This document shows positions 27,138 through 34,785 of a DNA stretch of 48,892 nt, piece after piece (positions within the stretch are counted from its first letter, which is position 1; every line of letters starts with the position of its first letter). The DNA is from Methanosarcinaceae archaeon (GTDB lineage Archaea > Halobacteriota > Methanosarcinia > Methanosarcinales > Methanosarcinaceae). Under the pieces are notes generated by a model. That model saw only the letters and a program-made list of their open reading frames with translations, made no database searches and had not been told where the DNA came from. The stretch spans positions 1-48,892 of the forward strand of contig JAIPUR010000019.1 of the NCBI GenBank assembly GCA_020055655.1. The letters run 5' to 3'. Both the position numbers and the translations under genes were made by a program.

Positions 27138-27923
27138 TTAAATTTCCGTGATCGGCGTAGAATCCTTTAAATAATAGTCAAACAATTCCTTTCCCCACTT
27201 TAATGCCCATTCATTATTACAAAGGACATATTTTGTTTCAAATTCCCCATTATTTTTTAGTTGTCTCATAAAGAGATAATAATCATTACATACAAAACCT
27301 ACTAAATTTAGATTTCCAGAATATACAAACAAATGGAATAAATTATTTTCTAACAATTTTTCAAAGTCCGGAAGTTGCTCGTTTTTAGTTTTCTCAATAG
27401 CCTTTTGAGGCATTATTATGTAGACATTTACATTATTTGCTATCATTTTCGATACAAATTTAAGGAACATTGGATGGAAATATGTTATTATTCCGTAATG
27501 TGACTTTGAAATAGGAGATGTTTCTAATATTTTTTCATTGAGGTTATATACATCACTAAAAGACGGGCTTATTATCTCATAATTTCTAAGCTCACGCATT
27601 CTTTCCAGAAGCTGTGATGGTATGAAACCAAGATCATGAGTTCCCCAGTAATCAACATCACCATCAAGAACTTCAATAGTATTTAAAAAAGGGACTATTG
27701 GATTTACAACTAATTTCCCGATGGACGTCAATTCATAAACATCATTTGAACTTGTGATAAGTTGATGTTCACGCAGGATTTTCATTTGCGGAAGTAGGGA
27801 TTGTCTTGTTGTATTCAATGAATTGACTAAAGCTTCCATGGCCTTAGGTCCATCATGTAATAGAAAAAGCACATTTTTCCTTTTCTCTGAGAAAAATATA
27901 ACTTCAAGTAATCGTTTTTTCAT
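27138..27923 (-). CDS. Winged-helix transcriptional regulator with DUF1724 (Msr-like)
   Basis: A 261-residue protein of the methanogen regulator family to which Msr proteins and MreA of Methanosarcina belong. Residues 1-80 form an ArsR-like winged helix (RKNVLFLLHDGPKAMEALV, then TTRQSLLPQMKILREHQLI). Residues about 130-255 form the DUF1724 sensor domain, with the characteristic ISPSFSDVYNLNEKI and LCNNEWALKWGKELFDYY. These regulators control methylotrophic or acetoclastic gene sets. An imperfect dyad, ACTCAG/CTGAGT at 28012-28030, lies in the divergent region shared with the aminopeptidase gene and could be its own operator. Its target is unknown. Confidence 0.8.
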   Translation of the reverse strand: MKKRLLEVIFFSEKRKNVLFLLHDGPKAMEALVNSLNTTRQSLLPQMKILREHQLITSSNDVYELTSIGKLVVNPIVPFLNTIEVLDGDVDYWGTHDLGFIPSQLLERMRELRNYEIISPSFSDVYNLNEKILETSPISKSHYGIITYFHPMFLKFVSKMIANNVNVYIIMPQKAIEKTKNEQLPDFEKLLENNLFHLFVYSGNLNLVGFVCNDYYLFMRQLKNNGEFETKYVLCNNEWALKWGKELFDYYLKDSTPITEI

Positions 27924-28127
27924 ATAAGTTCAACCCTTTTTAAAATTATAAATTATATGCTCCCTTCATTAATGTGAGATATCATTCTACTATTTAAAAT
28001 AACCCAAATTCACTCAGATTTACCCTGAGTAACTACAAATATAATTGCCAATGATATACAACGATAAAACTAATTGAAGATTCATTGCAAAGCTGAATAC
28101 ATGTTGGTATTATTAAAAGGTGGAAAT

Positions 28128-29429
28128 ATGGTAAATACAGATTATATCAACGATTTTTTTGAATTCATGAAAAAAGCAACAACAGCTGTTCAAACGATTG
28201 ATGTCATAAAAGAACGTCTGCATGCCGAAGGTTTTACAGAATTGAGTTTAAATGAACAATGGACCTTGGATGCATCGGGAAAATACTATCTAAGCCCCTA
28301 TCCTTCCATGTTGGTGGGCTTTACTACCGGAAGTGTAAAAGATCTGACAACAGGTGTGAAAATAATTGTTGCTCATACGGATAGTCCGGGATTCAGGATA
28401 AAACCAAATCCAGAACTGAGCATTGAAGGAATACTGACACTGAATGTGGAGAATTATGGTGGCCCCATTCTTAATACCTGGTTTGACCGTCCTTTATCCA
28501 TCGCTGGAAGAATAGCGATAAGATCTCATGAGATCCTGGAGCCAAAAGTGATCCATCTGGATTTTCAAAAACCGATACTTACAATCCCTAACTTATCGAT
28601 CCATATGAATCGTGAAGTCAATAAAGGTGTGGAGATCAAGATACAAAAGGAAATGCAACCTCTTTTAACCCATTTGATCGAGGATGAGATCAAGGATAAT
28701 TATCTGCTGAAACTGGTTGCTGAAGAAACTGGAGTCGATCAGGAGAATATTCTGGACATGGATCTGAATGTCTACTGCAGCGAAGAAGCTATGCTGGTGG
28801 GAGCAAAAGAGGAATTCATCTCCTGTCCGAGAATTGATGATCTGTCAATGGTGTATGCAGCTATGGAAGCTCTTGTAGGGTCAAAGCATAAAGAAGGAAT
28901 TAATATGGTGGCATTAATGGACAATGAAGAGATCGGCTCCATGACAAAGCAAGGTGCTGACTCCATGATGCTAAGCACTATTTTACAAAAGGTCCATATG
29001 AGCATGGAAACGACAGAAGAAGAATCCGGCCATCAAACAATGGACTCCTTTGTAATTTCAGCCGATGGTGCTCATGCACTTCATCCAAATTACAGTGAAA
29101 AGAATGATATTACTAACAAGCCTCTAATGAACAAGGGAATTACAATCAAGATAAGTGGCAATCGTTCCTATGCATCGGAAGTGGAGACCATTGCGGCTTT
29201 CCAGCAATTATGCGATAAAGCCGGTGTGAAATATCAGAAATTCGTAAACCACTCAGATCAACCGGGAGGAAAGACTCTGGGTCCGTTACTCAGCAAATAT
29301 ATGCCCGTTCATGTAGTAGATGTAGGAGTACCAATGCTGGCAATGCACTCAAGCAGGGAACTCATGGGTAAACAGGACTTCCTGGATTCTATTAAGATAT
29401 TTAGGACATTTTTCCAGCTGGAAAAGTGA
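28128..29429 (+). CDS. M18-family aspartyl aminopeptidase
   Basis: A 433-residue M18 metallopeptidase. Ligand motifs are VAHTDSPGFRIKP (His and nearby acid), the bridging Asp in CPRIDDLSM, the Glu pair in MDNEEIGS, and the late SADGAHALHPNY and VDVGVPMLAMHSSRE. Members remove N-terminal acidic or neutral residues and form dodecamers in the cytoplasm. The frame opens at 28074, but AAGGTGG lies four bases before the ATG at 28128, matching the normal N-terminus (YINDFFEFMKKATTAV), so I use that start. A single gene; no neighbour suggests a special role beyond peptide turnover. Confidence 0.88.
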   Translation: MVNTDYINDFFEFMKKATTAVQTIDVIKERLHAEGFTELSLNEQWTLDASGKYYLSPYPSMLVGFTTGSVKDLTTGVKIIVAHTDSPGFRIKPNPELSIEGILTLNVENYGGPILNTWFDRPLSIAGRIAIRSHEILEPKVIHLDFQKPILTIPNLSIHMNREVNKGVEIKIQKEMQPLLTHLIEDEIKDNYLLKLVAEETGVDQENILDMDLNVYCSEEAMLVGAKEEFISCPRIDDLSMVYAAMEALVGSKHKEGINMVALMDNEEIGSMTKQGADSMMLSTILQKVHMSMETTEEESGHQTMDSFVISADGAHALHPNYSEKNDITNKPLMNKGITIKISGNRSYASEVETIAAFQQLCDKAGVKYQKFVNHSDQPGGKTLGPLLSKYMPVHVVDVGVPMLAMHSSRELMGKQDFLDSIKIFRTFFQLEK

Positions 29430-29530
29430 GTGACGGAGAATATGGTTTAAACGATCTATCCTCAATTTTAAATAATAAGTAAAATTGTTATCCCATTTGC
29501 ATTCCAGGGTATTGGAAAGTGTAAGATAAT

Positions 29531-29737
29531 ATGAAGAAAACATCCCATGAAGTAGATCGCAAGTATGATAATAAACTGCTTGGTATATTTCATGAAATGA
29601 TTTTCGTCTTTGGATTTACAGTGGGTTGTACTGAGAATCCATAAAAAGAGGGATTACTATTAGGATATGCGGTGGTTTTCACATTCAATGCGTTTTTTAA
29701 GAAACATGCTTTGAAGTATGTAAAAGATAAATCAAAA
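29531..29737 (+). pseudogene. Small membrane-protein gene interrupted by TAA
   Basis: From the ATG at 29531 the frame gives KYDNKLLGIFHEMIFVFGF to TENP, then a TAA at 29642-29644. In the same frame it continues as KEGLLLGYAVVFTFNAF followed by FKKHALKYVKDKSK. The two halves read as one two-helix membrane protein of about 69 residues with a single nonsense codon. The stop is TAA, so pyrrolysine decoding does not apply. It ends at the TATA box of the next gene. Family not recognised; a real short protein of 37 residues cannot be excluded. Confidence 0.4.
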
Positions 29738-29746
29738 TTATATATA
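29738..29746 (+). promoter_or_regulatory. TATA box for the thiohistidine operon, leaderless start
   Basis: TTATATATA is centred about 27-28 bases before the ATG at 29770. Archaeal transcription starts roughly 25 bases after the TATA centre, so the message would begin at or next to the start codon. No ribosome site precedes the ATG, which agrees with a leaderless mRNA. Confidence 0.55.
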
Positions 29747-29769
29747 TCAGTTCCTTCCATATATGTATC

Positions 29770-31032
29770 ATGGTGTGTATATCAACTGATGAGTTACTGG
29801 ATAGTTTACAAGATTATAAATTGATAGATGTAAGGTCTATTGATGCTTATAATGGCTGGAAAGAAGCCGGCGAGGCAAGAGGAGGACATATAAAAGGTGC
29901 CAGGTCACTTCCTCACAAATGGTTACATTATATCGACTGGATAGAGATTGTTAGAAGCAAGGGTATTTTACTTAAAGATTCCCTGCTGATCTACGGCTAT
30001 AATAAGGAAAAAACAGAGGAAGTAGCCAGGCAATTCGAAAGAGCCGGCTATCACGATGTTACAGTTTACGATTCATTTCTTGAATGGGCTGAAAAGGACC
30101 TTCCAATGGAGCATCTTGAAAAGTACCGGCAGCTGGTCTCGGCACGTTGGCTGAATCAGCTCATTAATACTGATAATGCTCCTGAATATGACAATGACAA
30201 ATATGTCATATGCCATGCCCACTACATGAATCCTGAAGATTATGATAGAGGACATATTCCCGGAGCAATAGCACTTGATACTAATTCACTTGAATCAACT
30301 GAAGACTGGAATCGTCTCCCTCCTGAGGAACTAAAAGAAACCCTTGAAAAAGCAGGCATAACCCATGATACGACCGTGATTCTCTACGGAAGGTTCGCTT
30401 CACCAAGCAATGATGATCCTTTCCCGGGAAGCAGTGCCGGTCATCTGGGTGCAATTCGCTGTGCATTCATAATGCTCTATGCGGGTGTTAAGGATATTCG
30501 CATACTCAATGGAGGACTCCAGTCCTGGCTTGATTCAGGTTTTGAAGAAACAAGGGAATTCTTTGAAAACTCCAGATCATCATTTGGAATTGAAATACCC
30601 CAAAAAAATGAGATCATGGTCGATCTTGAAGAAGCAAAGCAGATACTTGCCGACTGTGACAAAAACCTTGTAAGCGTTAGAAGCTGGCCGGAATATATTG
30701 GGGAAGTGAGTGGTTACAATTACATTGAGAAAAAAGGAAGGATTCCAGGTTGTGTTTTCGGAGATTGTGGTACTGATGCTTACCACATGGAGAACTACAG
30801 GAACCTGGATCATACCATGCGTGAATACCAGGAAGTTTTTGAGAACTGGAAAAGAATGGGCATAACTCCAGACAAACGCAACGCATTCTACTGCGGAACT
30901 GGATGGAGAGGCAGTGAAGCATTCTTCAATGCATGGCTTATGGGCTGGGAGAAAGCAGCAGTCTATGATGGAGGATGGTTTGAATGGAGCAGCAACAACC
31001 TTCCTTTTGAAACTGGAGTACCTGAAAAATGA
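29770..31032 (+). CDS. eanB: EanB-like triple-rhodanese sulfurtransferase (anaerobic ergothioneine synthase candidate)
   Basis: A 420-residue cytoplasmic protein with three rhodanese-like domains (about 1-115, 120-262, 280-420). Only the last has a catalytic cysteine: Cys375 in CGTGWRGS. The equivalent loops in domains one and two (IYGYNKE, LYGRFAS) have none. Characterised EanB of Chlorobium, as I recall it, uses Cys412 with Thr414, Trp416 and Tyr353 to replace the imidazole C2-H of trimethylhistidine by C-S. Here Thr377 and Trp379 keep the same spacing from the cysteine, and Tyr316 lies 59 residues upstream just as Tyr353 does. The next gene, overlapping by four bases, encodes a histidine methyltransferase. 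If the substrate is hercynine, the product is ergothioneine. Confidence 0.8.
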   Translation: MVCISTDELLDSLQDYKLIDVRSIDAYNGWKEAGEARGGHIKGARSLPHKWLHYIDWIEIVRSKGILLKDSLLIYGYNKEKTEEVARQFERAGYHDVTVYDSFLEWAEKDLPMEHLEKYRQLVSARWLNQLINTDNAPEYDNDKYVICHAHYMNPEDYDRGHIPGAIALDTNSLESTEDWNRLPPEELKETLEKAGITHDTTVILYGRFASPSNDDPFPGSSAGHLGAIRCAFIMLYAGVKDIRILNGGLQSWLDSGFEETREFFENSRSSFGIEIPQKNEIMVDLEEAKQILADCDKNLVSVRSWPEYIGEVSGYNYIEKKGRIPGCVFGDCGTDAYHMENYRNLDHTMREYQEVFENWKRMGITPDKRNAFYCGTGWRGSEAFFNAWLMGWEKAAVYDGGWFEWSSNNLPFETGVPEK

Positions 31033-31991
31033 TTATAGAAGATCATATACCGAAAGTCGGGGAAAGTTCAATTCAGGAAGAATTGCTTAATTGCCTGACA
31101 TCCGAGCCTAAGATGCTTCCTTCAATGTATTTTTATGACAATTATGGGTCTGAGCTATTTGAAAAGATCACACAGCTTGAGGAGTACTATCAACCAAAGA
31201 TCGAAATGCTACTGCTCAGGTCTACTGCCCGGAAACTCAAGGGTGAAATAAAGGACTGTGACCTTGTGGAGCTTGGTAGCGGAGATTGCTCTAAGATATC
31301 CGTGTTACTTGATGAAATTCCGGAAGAGATTCGTCAAAGTATAGTCTATTATCCTGTTGATATCTGCAAAGAAGCTATAGAAAGATCTGCCTGCAATCTT
31401 CAGGAAAAGTATCCGGAAATGGCAATACACGGGATAACTGCTGATTTCCTTGAGCATCTTGAAAATATCCCCGGAAAAAGAAGGAGGTTTTTCTGCTTCT
31501 TCGGAAGCACAATAGGTAACCTTAGCGAAGAAAAAGCATTTGAGTTTATGGAAAATCTTGGTGATATTATGAGCAGGGACGATAGGCTCCTTCTTGGAAT
31601 AGATATGGTAAAAGATATTGATATCATTGAAAGAGCCTATAATGATAGCAAGGGAATCACTGCGGAATTCAATAAGAACATATTGAAAGTTACTAATTCT
31701 CATCTCGGGACTGATTTTGATCCTGAGGAGTTTGAACACGTTGCCTTTTTTAATGAGAATAATTCCAGGATTGAAATGCATCTGGAAGCTAAAAAGGATC
31801 TTGAAATTGATATTCCGTTCTTTTCAGAAAAAATCGTTTTCAAGAAAGGTGAAACGATACATACTGAAAACTCCCACAAGTACACTGCAGAGAGTATTAG
31901 CAGGCTGGCAGACGCAGCGGGACTTACTATGAAAAATACATTCACTGATGAGAAAGAATGGTTCTCTCTTGTTGAAATGGTGAAAGTATGA
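31029..31991 (+). CDS. eanA: EgtD/EanA-like L-histidine N-alpha-methyltransferase
   Basis: A 320-residue SAM-dependent methyltransferase of the EgtD family. SAM-binding ELGSGDCSK is at 81-89, Asp111 lies in YPVDI and Asp139 in TADF. The histidine-pocket residues I remember from mycobacterial EgtD (Tyr56, Asn166, Tyr206, Glu282, Ser284) all have equivalents at a constant offset of two: Tyr54 (EEYYQ), Asn164 (TIGNLS), Tyr204 (ERAYND), Glu280 and Ser282 (HTENSHKY). That supports trimethylation of histidine to hercynine. The ATG overlaps the eanB stop (ATGA), and its own stop overlaps the sufS start in the same way, so translation is coupled through the operon. Confidence 0.85.
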   Translation: MIIEDHIPKVGESSIQEELLNCLTSEPKMLPSMYFYDNYGSELFEKITQLEEYYQPKIEMLLLRSTARKLKGEIKDCDLVELGSGDCSKISVLLDEIPEEIRQSIVYYPVDICKEAIERSACNLQEKYPEMAIHGITADFLEHLENIPGKRRRFFCFFGSTIGNLSEEKAFEFMENLGDIMSRDDRLLLGIDMVKDIDIIERAYNDSKGITAEFNKNILKVTNSHLGTDFDPEEFEHVAFFNENNSRIEMHLEAKKDLEIDIPFFSEKIVFKKGETIHTENSHKYTAESISRLADAAGLTMKNTFTDEKEWFSLVEMVKV

Positions 31992-33169
31992 CTTATTTTA
32001 GAAAAGACTTCCCGATTCTTGAAAAAGAAATATACGGAAGACGGCTGGTTTATCTTGATAATGCCGCTACAACCCAGAAACCAAAATCTGTAATTGATAA
32101 GATCTCTGATCTTTATAGGGATGATTATAGTAATATTCACAGGGGCGTCCATTACCTGAGTGAGGCTTCAAGTGAGAAATATGAAGCTGCAAGAAAAAAA
32201 GTAAGTGATTTCATAGGAGCCCGGAACCCAGATGAAGTAACATTCACTGCCGGAACCACAGATTCAATTAATCAGGTAGCACGTTCCCTTGAACCTTCAT
32301 TAAAGGGAAATGAAGTCCTTGTAACAAGTGTAGAACATCATTCCAATATCGTACCTTGGCAAATGGCAGGGGCAAAGTTAAGAGCCATTCAAATGGATGA
32401 AGACTGTAATTTACTGCCGGAATCTATGGAGATCACAAAGGATACAAAACTAGTGGCAATTTCCCATGCATCAAATGTCCTGGGTTCTCTTAACGAGGTC
32501 AAGGAGATCACTAAGATTGCAAGTGAGCATGATGTTCCTGTATTGGTGGATGCTGCACAATCGGTACAGCACCTACCTCTCGATATAAAAGATATTAATT
32601 GTGATTTCCTGGCTTTTTCAGGCCACAAAATGTATGCTTCAACCGGTGTCGGGGTGCTTTATACAAGTAAAAGGTTCAGCGACATCATGCCTGCAAAAGG
32701 TGGTGGTGGCATGGTGGACAAGGTAACCCTTGAGAAAACAACATATGCAGAACCCCCTTTAAGATTTGAGGCAGGGACCCCTGATATTGCAGGGGCTATC
32801 AGTATTGGCGCGGCAATCGATTATATGAAGGGCATAGGCATGAAAAACATAAAAAAGCATGAACATGATATTTATTCCTACGCGAAGGAAAGGCTGCTGG
32901 AAAAGGATAACATAACTATTTATGGAAATACACCTCAAATGTGCGGAGCCATCTCATTCAATCTTAATGGAATTCATCAATATGATGCAGGAATGATACT
33001 TGACAAGATGGGGGTTGCTGTCAGGACAGGACACCATTGTGCCCAACCATTGATGAATAGCCTGGGTATTGAAGGAACAGTAAGAGCAAGCTTTGCATTG
33101 TACAACACAAAAGAAGATGTAGAGATGTTGATCGAAGGAATAGAAAAAGTAGAGATGATGTACAGGTGA
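31988..33169 (+). CDS. sufS: SufS-type cysteine desulfurase
   Basis: A 393-residue group II cysteine desulfurase. The PLP lysine is Lys214 in FSGHKMYAS, the ring aspartate Asp188 in LVDAAQSVQH, and the sulfur-accepting cysteine Cys351 in RTGHHCAQPL. The N-terminal FPILEKEIYGRRLVYLDNAATTQKP region (split here only for description) is typical of SufS. Unlike the IscS-like protein at 14.4-15.5 kb, every catalytic residue is present. It overlaps eanA and sufE by four bases on each side. No sufB, sufC or sufD gene is near, so its persulfide more likely feeds the rhodanese protein of this operon than FeS assembly, although a shared role is possible. Confidence 0.9.
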   Translation: MTYFRKDFPILEKEIYGRRLVYLDNAATTQKPKSVIDKISDLYRDDYSNIHRGVHYLSEASSEKYEAARKKVSDFIGARNPDEVTFTAGTTDSINQVARSLEPSLKGNEVLVTSVEHHSNIVPWQMAGAKLRAIQMDEDCNLLPESMEITKDTKLVAISHASNVLGSLNEVKEITKIASEHDVPVLVDAAQSVQHLPLDIKDINCDFLAFSGHKMYASTGVGVLYTSKRFSDIMPAKGGGGMVDKVTLEKTTYAEPPLRFEAGTPDIAGAISIGAAIDYMKGIGMKNIKKHEHDIYSYAKERLLEKDNITIYGNTPQMCGAISFNLNGIHQYDAGMILDKMGVAVRTGHHCAQPLMNSLGIEGTVRASFALYNTKEDVEMLIEGIEKVEMMYR

Positions 33170-33573
33170 AAGACGCTATTCAGGATGAAATAATCCAGGA
33201 ATTTGCAGGTCTTGATTGGTTCGATAAATACGAGCTCCTAATAGAATCAGCCAGAAATATCGACTATATGGATAAAAAGTTCAGAACTGAAGAAAACTCG
33301 ATCAGTGGTTGCCAATCCAAAGTATGGATCAGAAGTTATATTGATGATGGTAAGCTGGTCTTTGAACTGGACAGCGATGCCATGATCACAAAAGGAATAA
33401 TGTCCCTTTTACTCAGGGTTTTTAACAACCGATATTCTGAAGATATCCTGAATACTGATCTGTATTTCATTGATGATATTGGGCTAAAATCAAACCTGTC
33501 ACCTGCAAGATCAAATGGGTTACAGGCCATTATCAATAGAATCAGAGAAATTGGTGAAGAAGCAGTTCCTTGA
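33166..33573 (+). CDS. sufE: SufE sulfur acceptor
   Basis: A 135-residue SufE-family protein. The persulfide-accepting cysteine is Cys49 in ISGCQSKVWI, the family hallmark. The N-terminal helices (QEFAGLDWFDKYELLIE) and the late AITRGLA-type turn, here MITKGIMSLLLRVFN, match SufE. The start is GTG overlapping the sufS stop (GTGA). SufE takes sulfur from SufS Cys351 and passes it on; in this operon the natural recipient is Cys375 of the rhodanese protein. A hairpin terminator candidate lies about 150 bases downstream. Confidence 0.9.
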   Translation: MKDAIQDEIIQEFAGLDWFDKYELLIESARNIDYMDKKFRTEENSISGCQSKVWIRSYIDDGKLVFELDSDAMITKGIMSLLLRVFNNRYSEDILNTDLYFIDDIGLKSNLSPARSNGLQAIINRIREIGEEAVP

Positions 33574-33577
33574 ATAA

Positions 33578-33697
33578 ATGCTCCCAGCATCTTGCAATTT
33601 CCGACTTCCCGAATCTGTGATCGAGGAATTAGAGGGAGCAGACCTTGAAGAAAGGGTTGGGATGGCAAAGATGTTCCTGGCGAATAAGGATATTTGA
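33578..33697 (+). CDS. 39-residue ORF homologous to a second copy at 40592 (possible gene fragment)
   Basis: An open frame from ATG four bases after sufE. Its C-terminal half, EELEGADLEERVGMAKMF followed by LANKDI and TGA, matches the end of the 43-residue frame at 40592-40723 (EDFEGPGLEEWIRMAKMF, LKNKDI). The similarity ends at identical stop positions. They could be short conserved proteins or matching 3' relics of a longer unidentified gene. No ribosome site is evident. Family unknown. Confidence 0.3.
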   Translation: MLPASCNFRLPESVIEELEGADLEERVGMAKMFLANKDI

Positions 33698-33726
33698 GAT
33701 TTTTCAATAGTTACAGAATAAGCAAT

Positions 33727-33746
33727 TATCCTGAGCTATCAGGATA
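33727..33746 (+). terminator. Hairpin terminator candidate of the thiohistidine operon
   Basis: TATCCTGA and TCAGGATA form a perfect eight-base-pair stem with a four-base loop GCTA. It is followed by the T-rich run TTGCATTATTTTCTTAAATC. It lies between sufE with its trailing small ORF and the helicase relic, which fits the end of the four-gene operon. Confidence 0.5.
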
Positions 33747-33894
33747 CTTGCATTATTTTCTTAAATCTCTTATTTTTGATTTCAAACTCATTGCTAAGAT
33801 AACTTTATTCCCTGACAGAAACAGATTTTACCCTTCACTCCATTAACCCCACAAAATCTAAATTATATTCTTCTAAAAAACTGAGGATTAACAA

Positions 33895-34089
33895 ATGGAC
33901 ATTTCCGAGCTGATCAGGACAGTTTAAGAATCAAGAGGCTATGAAGGGCAGATAGTCCACATAGAGGACATAGCTCCAAAAGAGCCTCAATTCAGCCCAG
34001 TGGAGATGCATCCACTGATGCAGCATGCCCTAGGGCAGATGGGGATCGAACAGCTCTATTCGCATCAGGCAGAGACTGTTGAGAAAGCG
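33895..34089 (+). pseudogene. Decayed copy of the 5' end of the DEAD/DEAH helicase gene
   Basis: About 65 codons corresponding to the start of the helicase gene at 46957. The frame begins MDISELIRTV, meets TAA at 33925-33927 (codon 11), then continues ESRGYEGQIVHIEDIAPKE up to HQAETVEKA and stops matching at 34089, just before the Walker A region. Two blocks are identical to the intact gene at DNA level: 33964-34008 against 47026-47070 (45 bases) and 34045-34074 against 47107-47136 (30 bases). Upstream DNA is also similar (CAGAAAC-GATTTTA-CC near 33820 and 46900), so the promoter was copied too. Confidence 0.85.
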
Positions 34090-34095
34090 ATAACA

Positions 34096-34147
34096 GGGAT
34101 TCAATTGAAATATCCTCATCCGGGATTCAATTGAAATATCCTCATCC
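34096..34147. repeat. Two abutting 26-bp direct repeats inside a 10-bp inverted repeat
   Basis: A 26-base unit beginning GGGATTCAATTGAAATATCC occurs at 34096-34121 and again, identical, at 34122-34147 with no spacer. The pair is bracketed by the perfect inverted repeat ATAACAGGGA (34090-34099) and TCCCTGTTAT (34149-34158). It lies exactly at the point where helicase homology breaks off, suggesting a rearrangement junction or slippage product. It may also act as a terminator for the ABC-transporter operon that ends at 34174. Confidence 0.65.
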
Positions 34148-34173
34148 CTCCCTGTTATACTGAAACAATTATT

Positions 34174-34785
34174 TTAAGTGCGGTTCAGGGCAGACATATA
34201 AGTTACATCATGGCACAATCTGTTAATTAAACTTTTATCGTGGCTTACAACAAGAACTCCCACGTTCAGCTCTTCAACGATACCTAAAATACTCTCCCAT
34301 ATTTGAGCCTGAGTTATAGCATCCACCATAGTTGTGATCTCATCAGCGATCAAAAATTTTGTTTTTGGCCCCAAAGCTCTTGCAAGGGCAAATCTTTGAA
34401 GCTCTCCTCCGGAAAGTTCGTTTGGCCATCTATTAAGCCATTTCTCTTTAATTCCAAAGGATTCCAGAATGTCCTGTGAAACATCATGACCTTCCTTTAA
34501 GATATCTTTCATTTTCCATTTTGGATTCACCGCTTTTTCTGGATGCTGGAAGATAAGCTGGACTGGATTATATCCACTTGATGGAATATTATTACCGTCT
34601 ATACTTACATTTCCTCTGTGTTTTTTTTCATATCCTGCCAATATTTTGCACAGGGTTGATTTACCGCATCCGCTGTCTCCCACAAGGCCCAGTACTTCTC
34701 CGCTTCTAAGGGATATGTCCACATCCCGTAAAATCAAATTGCTCTCCTTGTAGCCGAAGCTGATATTCTCACCTTTAAGCTGCAT
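34174..34785 (-). CDS. ABC transporter ATPase, nickel/peptide type (NikE/DppF-like)
   Basis: A 203-residue ATP-binding subunit. Walker A is GDSGCGKST (about 37-45), the signature is ELSGGELQR (about 124), Walker B is FLIADEI followed by the D-loop, and the switch histidine is in VVSHDKSL. It lacks the C-terminal oligopeptide/nickel extension of the larger partner, as in compact NikE-type proteins. It starts 11 bases before the end of the other ATPase gene, with GAGGTG five bases upstream, so the two ATPases form a coupled heterodimer. Last gene of the importer operon. Confidence 0.88.
   Translation of the reverse strand: MQLKGENISFGYKESNLILRDVDISLRSGEVLGLVGDSGCGKSTLCKILAGYEKKHRGNVSIDGNNIPSSGYNPVQLIFQHPEKAVNPKWKMKDILKEGHDVSQDILESFGIKEKWLNRWPNELSGGELQRFALARALGPKTKFLIADEITTMVDAITQAQIWESILGIVEELNVGVLVVSHDKSLINRLCHDVTYMSALNRT

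Noticed and set aside
34096-34147. CRISPR array
   Set aside because: Only two units and they abut with no spacer; no cas genes in the window.
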